5,444 nt of DNA, taken from NCBI GenBank assembly GCA_030654205.1, contig JAURXW010000526.1:1-5444 (forward strand), in the 5' to 3' direction. How positions within the stretch are numbered: the first letter of the stretch is position 1; each line of letters starts with the position of its first letter. Source of the DNA: Bacteriovorax sp. GTDB taxonomy: Bacteria; Bdellovibrionota; Bacteriovoracia; Bacteriovoracales; Bacteriovoracaceae. The position numbers and the translations under genes were made by a program. The notes below the pieces were generated by a model. That model was not told the origin of the DNA. It ran no database searches and worked only from the letters and a program-made list of their open reading frames with translations. This document shows, one piece after another, positions 1-5,443 of this stretch.

Positions 1-814
1 AAGCCAACTTTGAAGTTGCAATTAACCTTGTCTGATTTTCTTGAATAGTAATTGCTTGTCCAAGCGCAATCTTTTCAGCTTTTCTCAAAATAAAAAAAAT
101 CACAACTAAAATTAATCCAAATAATAATAAGCTAATCATTGTTAATAAATTAGCATTTTGAGATATCCTTGCCATGGCCGAAGTTAGATCGGAATAGACT
201 TCGATTAATCCAATAATCTTGTCTGATTTTGGGTCTCTCAGAGGAAGATAACTTGAAAGGACATAAATATTATACTTATCCCCTCTCATGGTATTAATTT
301 TTTCTTCAAACTCAATATTACTGATCATTCTTCCAGTTCTAACAACACTTAATCCGCTATACCTTGGATCTTTAATTTGCCCGAGTTGAGAGCGGTCGGT
401 AGAAAAAACAATTTTTCCGCTTAGACTAAAAATTTTTAATTTTAGAATACTATCAAGGCCTTCAATATTAGTTCTGATTTCTTGGTCAATTGCAGGAATA
501 AGTGTGAGTTTTTGAAGTTCTGCCACTGACAAAAGATCACCATCTTTTATTATTTTTTGAATTTCAAAATTCATTGAATTCGCCAATAACTGAGTAAAGT
601 TAATAGCGCGCTCTTGCTCCATAACAATTAGATAATCTTTGGTAAGAGATTTATATATAAAACCAAAGGCCAGGGATATTATAAAAAATAAAACAATCCC
701 GACAATAGCAAATAAATGACTAATCTTGATTTGTTTCTTTAAAAGGTATTCTCGAAATATTTTGATATACCTACACAATAACTTTTTAATGAAGACCTCT
801 ATTTTATAAAACAC
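1..814 (-). CDS. Membrane sensor protein, probably a histidine kinase (N-terminal part, cut by window edge)
   Basis: The minus strand has an open frame from an in-frame TAG just upstream of 814 to the left edge, about 271 codons. Counting from GTG at 814, residues 33-54 form a first transmembrane helix, 55-222 an extracytoplasmic sensor domain, and 223-244 a second helix. A short charged linker ends in ATSKLA exactly at the window edge. In many two-component kinases SKLA is followed by SLGEMA and the HisKA phosphoacceptor histidine, so I infer a histidine kinase; the catalytic half is not visible and another output domain is possible. The loop has the length and SLSGKIVFST-type strand pattern of single-Cache-like ligand sensors (inference). 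The start is uncertain: there is no in-frame ATG before the first helix. Candidates are GTG 814, TTG 778, or a rare ATT at 790, which alone has a Shine-Dalgarno-like GAGG at suitable spacing. The gene is divergent from the pirin gene. Confidence 0.75.
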   Translation of the reverse strand, partial: MFYKIEVFIKKLLCRYIKIFREYLLKKQIKISHLFAIVGIVLFFIISLAFGFIYKSLTKDYLIVMEQERAINFTQLLANSMNFEIQKIIKDGDLLSVAELQKLTLIPAIDQEIRTNIEGLDSILKLKIFSLSGKIVFSTDRSQLGQIKDPRYSGLSVVRTGRMISNIEFEEKINTMRGDKYNIYVLSSYLPLRDPKSDKIIGLIEVYSDLTSAMARISQNANLLTMISLLLFGLILVVIFFILRKAEKIALGQAITIQENQTRLIATSKLA

Positions 815-944
815 GCCAAGTACTGGATTAATATCCCTTTTATTCTAAACGGATAATAAGAAAAGACTATCATGCTGATAAATTAATTTGATTTTTAATC
901 CCATTAAATAAAGGCGATAATACTAAATAGAAATACTTAACAAT

Positions 945-948
945 AGGA
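945..948 (+). promoter_or_regulatory. Ribosome binding site of the pirin gene
   Basis: AGGA lies six bases before the ATG at 955, which fixes that start. I saw no convincing -35/-10 pair at normal spacing between 815 and 944. TTGATT at 888 and GATAAT at 916 are 22 bases apart, which is too far. Confidence 0.6.
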
Positions 949-954
949 CTTAAT

Positions 955-1656
955 ATGATTATCCGAAGAGCAAATGAACGCGGCCATAATGAAATATCAT
1001 GGTTGAATTCTTGGCATTCCTTTTCCTTTGGGCATTACTATGATCCAAAATGGCAGGGATTTAATCAGTTATTGGTTATCAATGAGGACTATATCGCTCC
1101 CTCAATGGGCTTTGGAACTCATCCCCATAGAGATATGGAAATAATTACCTACGTAATTAGTGGAGAATTAAAACATCAGGACAGTATGGGAAATTTGGGA
1201 ATTATTAAACCCGGAGAAATTCAGGTAATGAGTGCGGGCTCAGGAATTACTCATAGTGAGCACAATAATAAAAATAGTGAACAAACCCATTTACTTCAAA
1301 TCTGGGTACAACCAAATGCCCAAGGATTAAAACCGCGATACGATCAACAAATTGTTTTTAATCCTACAGATTATAATTTTTTGAAATTAATAGCATCGCC
1401 TATGAAGCATCAAAACAGTGATGTCGGGCTCAATGCTGATGCCCAGTTTTGGTTGGGACGTTATAATAAAAATGAAACATTAAATTTTGCGCCTAAGCTT
1501 TTTACAAATTTTTGGATTCAAATCATTAAAGGGGAAATTTCTATAAATGCCCTGCAATTTAAATCTGGAGACGCTATTGCTTTTTCAGATAACGAGTCCA
1601 TCAATATTGAAGTTGGCAATTTTGGTGCAGAATTTTTAATCATAGAAGTTGCGTAA
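955..1656 (+). CDS. Pirin family protein (bicupin, YhhW/quercetinase-like)
   Basis: The 233-residue product matches the usual length of short bacterial pirins such as E. coli YhhW (about 231). The N-terminal cupin carries the pirin signature: SFSFGHYYDP at 22-31, GTHPHRDMEIITYV at 54-67 and GSGITHSEHN at 95-104. The four expected metal ligands are present: H56, H58, H100 and E102. The second cupin (about 125-233) is divergent, as is normal in this family. Pirins are cytosolic metal-binding proteins; some have quercetin 2,3-dioxygenase activity in vitro and others modulate metabolic enzymes or transcription, so the physiological role here cannot be stated. The ATG is preceded by AGGA. The gene is divergent from the sensor gene and convergent, six bases apart, with the chemoreceptor gene, so it is probably transcribed alone. 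Family assignment is firm; substrate is unknown. Confidence 0.95.
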   Translation: MIIRRANERGHNEISWLNSWHSFSFGHYYDPKWQGFNQLLVINEDYIAPSMGFGTHPHRDMEIITYVISGELKHQDSMGNLGIIKPGEIQVMSAGSGITHSEHNNKNSEQTHLLQIWVQPNAQGLKPRYDQQIVFNPTDYNFLKLIASPMKHQNSDVGLNADAQFWLGRYNKNETLNFAPKLFTNFWIQIIKGEISINALQFKSGDAIAFSDNESINIEVGNFGAEFLIIEVA

Positions 1657-1662
1657 TAAAAC

Positions 1663-2661
1663 TTATACATCCTCAAATCTTTTGTCTTCATTCGATGGCA
1701 GTGCGCTCTTGGCACTATCATTTACTGAATCTTTTTGAGTGATTGTTTTTGATTTATGAGGCATGTGATCTTTTTTTAATCCTGCCTTTTTCTTCACCTG
1801 AACCAATGCAACTTTGAGATTTCCACCATCAATGATTTGCCCTAGACCTTGAACAAGAGAATTAAGTACTTCGGCTTGAGACGATAACATAACAGCAGAA
1901 TTGGCCGACTCGGCCGAGTTCGCTGTATTTTGTTGTGTCACTTGGTCAAGTTGCGCAATCGCCTTAGTAATCTCATGAACCCCTTGGGCCTGTTCTTGAC
2001 TGGCCGTAGAAATTTCGGCAACCATTTTTGAGGCACTAGCTACTGAACTTACGATTTCATTTAAAACATCTTCGCATTCATGAGCAATTCGCGTTCCGAT
2101 GTCTACTTTTTCTTTACCTGTTAATATTAACTTTCCAATTTTTTCCTTAGAGTCTCTAACAATACCTTCAACTTTTTTAATACTTCCATCCAGCATACTT
2201 GTTATCTCTAAAGCCGCTGCTCCGCTCATTGCTGCCAGATTACCGACCTCTTCTGCGACAACAGCAAAACCTTTTCCTTGCTCACCTGCTCTTGCGGCTT
2301 CAACTGAAGCATTAAATGAAAGAAGTTTCGTTTGAAAAACAATATCGTTAATAACTTTAGTTTTGGAACCAATTTCATTAATAATTTTTACAATATTTTC
2401 AATTTCTTGATTTGTTTCATTAATTTGATCCATAATTCCAATATTACTAGAATTAATATCGCTAATTGCTTTAATCATATGATCAACAACTTGCTTTCCT
2501 CTTTGGGCCGAATTTAAACTTTGCTCTGAAACCACTGAAGATTGTTTTGCATTGGAAGTATTGGCGTTGATCATTGAGCTAATTTCTTCAATAGACGAGG
2601 AAGTTTCTTGTAGCGAAGCCGCCTGCTCTGTTGTGGCCTGAGACAATTCTTCGGAGGCCAA
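1663..2661 (-). CDS. Methyl-accepting chemotaxis protein, cytoplasmic signalling domain (N-terminally truncated)
   Basis: This 332-residue reading is the cytoplasmic coiled-coil hairpin of a chemoreceptor, which passes signals to CheA/CheW. The hairpin tip is at 109-143, with VFQTKLLSFNA, VEAARAGEQGKGFAVVAEEV and NLA clearly recognisable. Candidate methylation helices flank it: ASEELSQATTEQAASLQE near 2-19 and ASQEQAQGVHEITKAIAQ near 220-237. A basic, low-complexity tail of about 40 residues (289-332) has no CheR-tethering pentapeptide like NWETF. The TTG at 2661 is only the first recognised start codon in the frame: it has no Shine-Dalgarno sequence and sits inside the first methylation helix. 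The same frame runs on upstream through a transmembrane helix (see next entry), so the true gene was longer and has lost its 5' part. A soluble receptor from TTG 2661 is conceivable but less likely. In the tip motif EVRNLA, arginine is replaced by glycine (EEVGNLA). Confidence 0.85.
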   Translation of the reverse strand: MASEELSQATTEQAASLQETSSSIEEISSMINANTSNAKQSSVVSEQSLNSAQRGKQVVDHMIKAISDINSSNIGIMDQINETNQEIENIVKIINEIGSKTKVINDIVFQTKLLSFNASVEAARAGEQGKGFAVVAEEVGNLAAMSGAAALEITSMLDGSIKKVEGIVRDSKEKIGKLILTGKEKVDIGTRIAHECEDVLNEIVSSVASASKMVAEISTASQEQAQGVHEITKAIAQLDQVTQQNTANSAESANSAVMLSSQAEVLNSLVQGLGQIIDGGNLKVALVQVKKKAGLKKDHMPHKSKTITQKDSVNDSAKSALPSNEDKRFEDV

Positions 2662-2863
2662 AGCGATTTGAGATGCTGCAGTATTAACTTGATTTCCAGA
2701 GTGGTTGAGACTTTGTGAAATTTTATTTAAACTTGCAAGAGGTTTTTTTACAAGAAGGACTGCTATAAAAACAGCAAGACAGGCACCAGAAATAACGATA
2801 ATTCCCCAAATGAGATTAGGTGAAAATGTTTATCAGGTTCACTTTTAGACTCTCTCTAAGTCA
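2662..2863 (-). pseudogene. Remnant of the chemoreceptor's second transmembrane helix and adjoining sequence, no start codon
   Basis: Directly upstream of the chemoreceptor reading, in the same frame, bases 2662-2829 encode a helix of about 21 hydrophobic residues (WGIIVISGACLAVFIAVLLV). It is followed by KKPLASLNKISQSLN, a short linker of the kind that joins the last membrane helix of a receptor to its signalling domain. The frame is closed by TAA at 2830-2832 and contains no ATG, GTG or TTG before 2661. One frame over, bases about 2828-2863 read RESKSEPDKHF, which would join smoothly to SPNLIWG if one base were gained or lost near 2825. No first transmembrane helix or periplasmic domain is seen further upstream. 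I infer a deletion plus a frameshift in what was a membrane-anchored receptor. Confidence 0.6.
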
Positions 2864-2874
2864 ATAATTATATT

Positions 2875-2988
2875 TTAACCAATTCCATCTTCATTATCTA
2901 CTACCATAATAAGAATTTCACTACGATCACGCATTGAAAACTTCGTGGAGAACAGGACAAAAACTAAATTAAAATCACATTTTAGCAT
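2875..2988 (-). pseudogene. Fragment resembling a histidine kinase ATPase domain (N-box to G1-box)
   Basis: A 37-codon minus-strand ORF begins at ATG 2988 and stops at TAA 2875-2877. Its product contains CDFNLVFVLFSTKFS, close to the HATPase N-box pattern (D..RL.QVFVNLLSNAIKFS) with a few residues missing. It then has EILIMVVDNEDGIG, close to the G1-box pattern DNG.GI. Spacing between the two is about right for a kinase ATPase domain. The phosphoacceptor region, F and G2 boxes are absent and there is no Shine-Dalgarno sequence, so I read it as a decayed kinase fragment. It may be left from an intact kinase gene once lying here, or from the deletion that beheaded the chemoreceptor. A chance ORF remains possible because the piece is so short. 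Confidence 0.4.
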
Positions 2989-3031
2989 AATTATTTTTTA
3001 GAAATGCCTTTAATTGAGAGGTTTTATTTGC

Positions 3032-3096
3032 CTCAAGTTACAAGCTTGAGTGAACTAGTACTTAGAATAATTATTTAAGAAAAACTTACTCTAAGT
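3032..3096. repeat. Two small inverted repeats in the decay zone
   Basis: CTCAAG (3032-3037) pairs with CTTGAG (3045-3050) around a 7-base loop, and ACTTAGA (3060-3066) pairs with TCTAAGT (3090-3096). Neither is followed by a T-run, so they do not look like rho-independent terminators. They may be chance structure in AT-rich DNA. Confidence 0.25.
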
Positions 3097-3369
3097 TTAA
3101 AGTGCATTTATCCTTTTTGCTGTAAAATAACCTACAGTGAAAGATTTAGTGACATTGAAGTTGCATTAGCAAATGAATTATCTGGCTCTTTTTATATTAA
3201 AAAATAGTTCATATTGTTAAATCTAAAGTTTATGGCATTTATTTTCCAAAGAAAAATCACGATCAGATATTTTTTTGACAAAACTACAAAGCAACTTGAA
3301 AGCTTTAGATTTGATGGTACAATAAAAAAATCATGGACGCCATTCAATCAATTATCTATAAAAATCTAA
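3079..3369 (+). pseudogene. Probable gene relic of unknown family, interrupted by two homopolymer frameshifts
   Basis: Frame 1 is open from 3079 to TAG 3205-3207 and includes a protein-like stretch, YSERFSDIEVALANELSGS. Frame 3 is then open from 3201 to about 3277 and reads VHIVKSKVYGIYFPKKNHDQ. Frame 1 resumes as DKTTKQLESFRFDGTIKKS and stops at TAA 3367-3369. Adding one A to the run of six at 3199-3204 and removing one T from the run of seven near 3270-3276 would give a single frame of about 96 codons with no internal stop. No credible start codon with a ribosome binding site is visible. In frame 1 alone an ATG at 3232 gives a 45-codon ORF to the same stop, without a Shine-Dalgarno sequence. 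I do not recognise the family. It could be a decayed gene 3' end, sequencing error, or chance. Confidence 0.3.
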
Positions 3370-3432
3370 GTAAGCTGATCCAGATATCTTTAATGCTTAG
3401 TCATTAATTACATAATTATTGAGATAAAAACT

Positions 3433-3436
3433 AGGA
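3433..3436 (+). promoter_or_regulatory. Ribosome binding site fixing the TTG start at 3445
   Basis: AGGA lies eight bases before TTG 3445. The next in-frame ATG is codon 30, inside the domain, so this site decides the start. Confidence 0.6.
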
Positions 3437-3444
3437 AAAAAGAA

Positions 3445-3855
3445 TTGGCTATTTCAATAGAAAAAGAATTTAAAATCATAATTGCTACAGAGAAAATTAT
3501 TTATCGTAACAATCTTGCGAGCGCCCTGAGAATGCAAAACTTCACTGTTGAGTTTTGTGAGGGAGGCTTTCATCTTTTAAACCTTTTAGAGCAGAGTGAT
3601 AATAATATAAGCCTAGTCATTGTTCACGAAAATATGCAAGACATGCCTGCCCAGGAAATTATTTCACTGACCAGAACACATAAAAATAAAAATGAGCTAC
3701 CAATCATATTTATTTCTCAAAAAAATCAAACTGAAGAAATTAGCGATATTATTTCATCTGGGGCCAACGAATACATTGTGCAGGGTTCAAACCTTCAATC
3801 AATACTCGAAAAAACTAAAAAATATTACAAAATATTTAGCAATTTTATTTCTTAA
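3445..3855 (+). CDS. Stand-alone response regulator receiver domain, phosphorylation site lost (pseudo-receiver)
   Basis: The 136-residue product is one CheY-like receiver domain with no output domain. Its fold is recognisable from the beta1 strand FKIIIATEK (9-17), LVIVHENMQDMPAQEI (57-72), LPIIFIS (85-91) and SGANEYIV (105-112). The phosphotransfer site is degenerate. The acidic pair usually written DDE is T15-E16-K17, leaving one acid. The phosphorylatable aspartate position is H61. The conserved Thr/Ser is kept as S91. The conserved Lys before Pro is Q113, and the Pro is G114. Such a domain should not accept phosphate in the usual way; in known families these act as constitutive binding or scaffold domains, sometimes sensing ligands. 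Translation starts at TTG, supported by AGGA. It lies about 190 bases upstream of the HD-GYP response regulator on the same strand, but promoters in between suggest that gene can be expressed separately. Partner and function are unknown. Confidence 0.85.
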   Translation: MAISIEKEFKIIIATEKIIYRNNLASALRMQNFTVEFCEGGFHLLNLLEQSDNNISLVIVHENMQDMPAQEIISLTRTHKNKNELPIIFISQKNQTEEISDIISSGANEYIVQGSNLQSILEKTKKYYKIFSNFIS

Positions 3856-3915
3856 TGAATTAAAAAAATAGATCTTCCGCTTCACTCTCTTTTACCTGGT
3901 AGGAACATCTTCCAT

Positions 3916-3944
3916 TTGAATTAAATATTATTTCCCATTATAAT
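3916..3944 (+). promoter_or_regulatory. Predicted distal sigma70-type promoter for the HD-GYP regulator
   Basis: TTGAAT (3916-3921) and TATAAT (3939-3944) are separated by 17 bases, a near-consensus sigma70 promoter. Transcription would start near 3951 and give a leader of about 98 nucleotides before the ATG at 4049. No start-proximal Shine-Dalgarno sequence or clear leader ORF is seen. Confidence 0.5.
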
Positions 3945-3989
3945 AGAGAGGCCGGGCATTGTAATAATCCAAATCAAGAAATTATCAAG

Positions 3990-4005
3990 TTCACTATTTC
4001 ACTAT
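3990..4005 (+). repeat. Perfect 8-bp tandem repeat upstream of the proximal promoter
   Basis: TTCACTAT occurs twice head to tail (3990-3997 and 3998-4005), ending six bases before the -35 hexamer at 4012. A related TTCACTCT lies at 3881-3888. The placement fits an activator site (inference), but the element is short. Confidence 0.35.
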
Positions 4006-4011
4006 ATATGT

Positions 4012-4041
4012 TTGGTAATTTAAAAAATCTATAGTTATAAT
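4012..4041 (+). promoter_or_regulatory. Predicted proximal sigma70-type promoter producing a leaderless mRNA
   Basis: TTGGTA (4012-4017) and a perfect TATAAT (4036-4041) are 18 bases apart. Counting seven bases from the end of the -10 box places the start at about 4048, one base before the ATG. There is no Shine-Dalgarno sequence ahead of this ATG, consistent with a leaderless transcript. Confidence 0.5.
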
Positions 4042-4048
4042 ATTAAGT

Positions 4049-5425
4049 ATGAGAATACTTTATGTTGAAGACGATCCTAATATTGCCGAAATATATATTG
4101 TGATGATTTCAGATCGATTCCCTTTAAGTGAAATTACCTACCATGAAAACGGGCAGAAGGCTTTGCAGGAACTCAAATTAGCACCAGAGCGATTCGACTT
4201 GGTAATCTCAGATTATAAATTAAGCAATATAAGTGGAGCTGATATTTTTGCTTTTGTCAGTGGCCAAATGTTAGGAATACCTTTTATTATCTTATCTGGT
4301 CTTGATTGTTCAAGTGACGAAAAATTTAGCAATTTTTTTGACTCCCACGTTCGAAACGCACTCCTTTTAAAGCCCGTTTCCTTAAGTGAGCTTACTGAAA
4401 AAATCGAATGGTGTACTGGTGGAGAGAGTGATCTTTTAAAAATTTACAACCGGCCTTCACAAAATAACGATGAAAAAATAGCAACAAGATCTGACTCTTT
4501 TATGAAAATTAATAGTGTCCCCTGTGATATCTTCTTAAGACTTCGAGATGGAAAATATGTAAAAATTATTAACAATAATGAAGTGTTTGAAAGTCGTCTA
4601 ATTCAAAAGCTCATTATGAAAGGTGTTACTCATTTCTATATTAATCGATCTGAAATTTCAAAATATAGTGATTCAGTAACCAGTACTCTTAGCGTTCTGA
4701 TGAAAGTTAAAAAAAATAAAATTGATGATGTTCAAAAATCTCAGCTCACGAATAAAGCCATTGAAGTTTTAAAAAGTAATTTACTAACGTGTGGCTTTAA
4801 TAAAGGAATCTTAAAAGTTGCTGATGAAATTGTAAACCTTCAGCTCGAAATGATTGCTTCTTCTTCAGAGCTAGAAAGTTATTTAAATAAATTTCAAAAC
4901 TTTAGAAAACTAAACACAGACCATACCCGACTGGTTAGTTACATTATCGTTTCTATTCTGCATGAACTAACCTGGAATTCAGAATCGACTTTACATAAAA
5001 TGTGCGTAGCTGCACTACTGCATGATTTCTCACTTCCAGATTCACTAATCGACAAAGTTATTACTGATAATAAATTAAATGAACTTACAGACGATGAGAA
5101 AAAAAATTATTTAAGTCACCCAGAGGAATCTTCACATTTGGCACAACATTTTGACTCAATTGCGACAGGAGTTGAACAGTTTATCTTGGAACATCACGAG
5201 CTACCTGATGGAAGAGGATTTCCCAATAAACTTAATTTTAATAGTATTCACCCTTTAAGTGCAAGCCTGCATTTGGCCGATTTAACAGCTGATCTACTTT
5301 GGGAATATGATTTTAATAGTGAGCAAGTAATAAATAAACTTAATGAAAAGCGCCAATATTATCAAAGAGGTCACTTTAGAAAACCTTATGATTCCCTAAT
5401 GAATACCCTTAAAATTAAAAAGTAG
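4049..5425 (+). CDS. Response regulator with receiver and HD-GYP-type domain (putative c-di-GMP phosphodiesterase)
   Basis: The 458-residue protein starts with a canonical receiver (1-125): acidic pair D8-D9 in ILYVEDDP, phosphoacceptor D55 in VISDYKLS, S83 and K108-P109. A linker leads to a small domain (about 150-205, CDIFLRLRDGKYVKI to GVTHFYINR). It resembles the accessory domain often found before HD-GYP domains in Bdellovibrionota and other delta-type bacteria (family recollection). A C-terminal HD-GYP-like domain covers about 275-455. Expected metal ligands are present: H292, H325-D326, H357, H382-H383 and D411. The motifs are divergent: HDIGK is HDFSL, so the conserved lysine is missing; GYP is GFP within HHELPDGRGFP; DVYDA is DLTAD. 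HD-GYP enzymes hydrolyse c-di-GMP in the cytoplasm; activity here is plausible but unproved. An effector or binding role is the alternative. The ATG lacks a Shine-Dalgarno sequence and lies beside a strong -10 box. Confidence 0.9.
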   Translation: MRILYVEDDPNIAEIYIVMISDRFPLSEITYHENGQKALQELKLAPERFDLVISDYKLSNISGADIFAFVSGQMLGIPFIILSGLDCSSDEKFSNFFDSHVRNALLLKPVSLSELTEKIEWCTGGESDLLKIYNRPSQNNDEKIATRSDSFMKINSVPCDIFLRLRDGKYVKIINNNEVFESRLIQKLIMKGVTHFYINRSEISKYSDSVTSTLSVLMKVKKNKIDDVQKSQLTNKAIEVLKSNLLTCGFNKGILKVADEIVNLQLEMIASSSELESYLNKFQNFRKLNTDHTRLVSYIIVSILHELTWNSESTLHKMCVAALLHDFSLPDSLIDKVITDNKLNELTDDEKKNYLSHPEESSHLAQHFDSIATGVEQFILEHHELPDGRGFPNKLNFNSIHPLSASLHLADLTADLLWEYDFNSEQVINKLNEKRQYYQRGHFRKPYDSLMNTLKIKK

Positions 5426-5428
5426 TTT

Positions 5429-5443
5429 AAAAATTAATTTTTT
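5429..5443 (+). terminator. Weak AT-only palindrome after the HD-GYP gene
   Basis: A5-TTAA-T5 followed by one more T begins four bases after the stop codon. It could form a short hairpin with a T-tail, but it has no G-C pairs and the window ends right after it, so termination is only a possibility. Confidence 0.2.

Noticed and set aside
799..873. Minus-strand ORF of 24 codons from ATG 873 overlapping the sensor gene start
   Set aside because: It has no Shine-Dalgarno sequence and is out of frame with the sensor; a leader peptide or a frameshifted start cannot be supported.
888..921. Possible promoter for the pirin gene (TTGATT and GATAAT)
   Set aside because: The spacer of 22 bases is outside the normal sigma70 range.
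1518..1721. Minus-strand ORF of 67 codons across the end of the pirin gene
   Set aside because: It overlaps the well-supported pirin reading and the chemoreceptor end, has no recognisable motif or ribosome binding site, and is an antisense shadow.
2099..2335. Plus-strand ORF of 78 codons
   Set aside because: It lies antisense inside the conserved chemoreceptor hairpin; its composition is what the reverse strand of that domain gives.
2332..2517. Plus-strand ORF of 61 codons rich in Asn, Ile and Phe
   Set aside because: It is antisense to the chemoreceptor coiled coil and has low-complexity AT-rich composition without a family signature.
3004..3078. Plus-strand ORF of 24 codons (MPLIERFYLPQ start)
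   Set aside because: It is too short, without a ribosome binding site or motif, and surrounded by decayed sequence.
3856..3915. Possible terminator after the pseudo-receiver gene
   Set aside because: There is no stem of useful length followed by a T-run; only a tiny TACC-T-GGTA palindrome is present.
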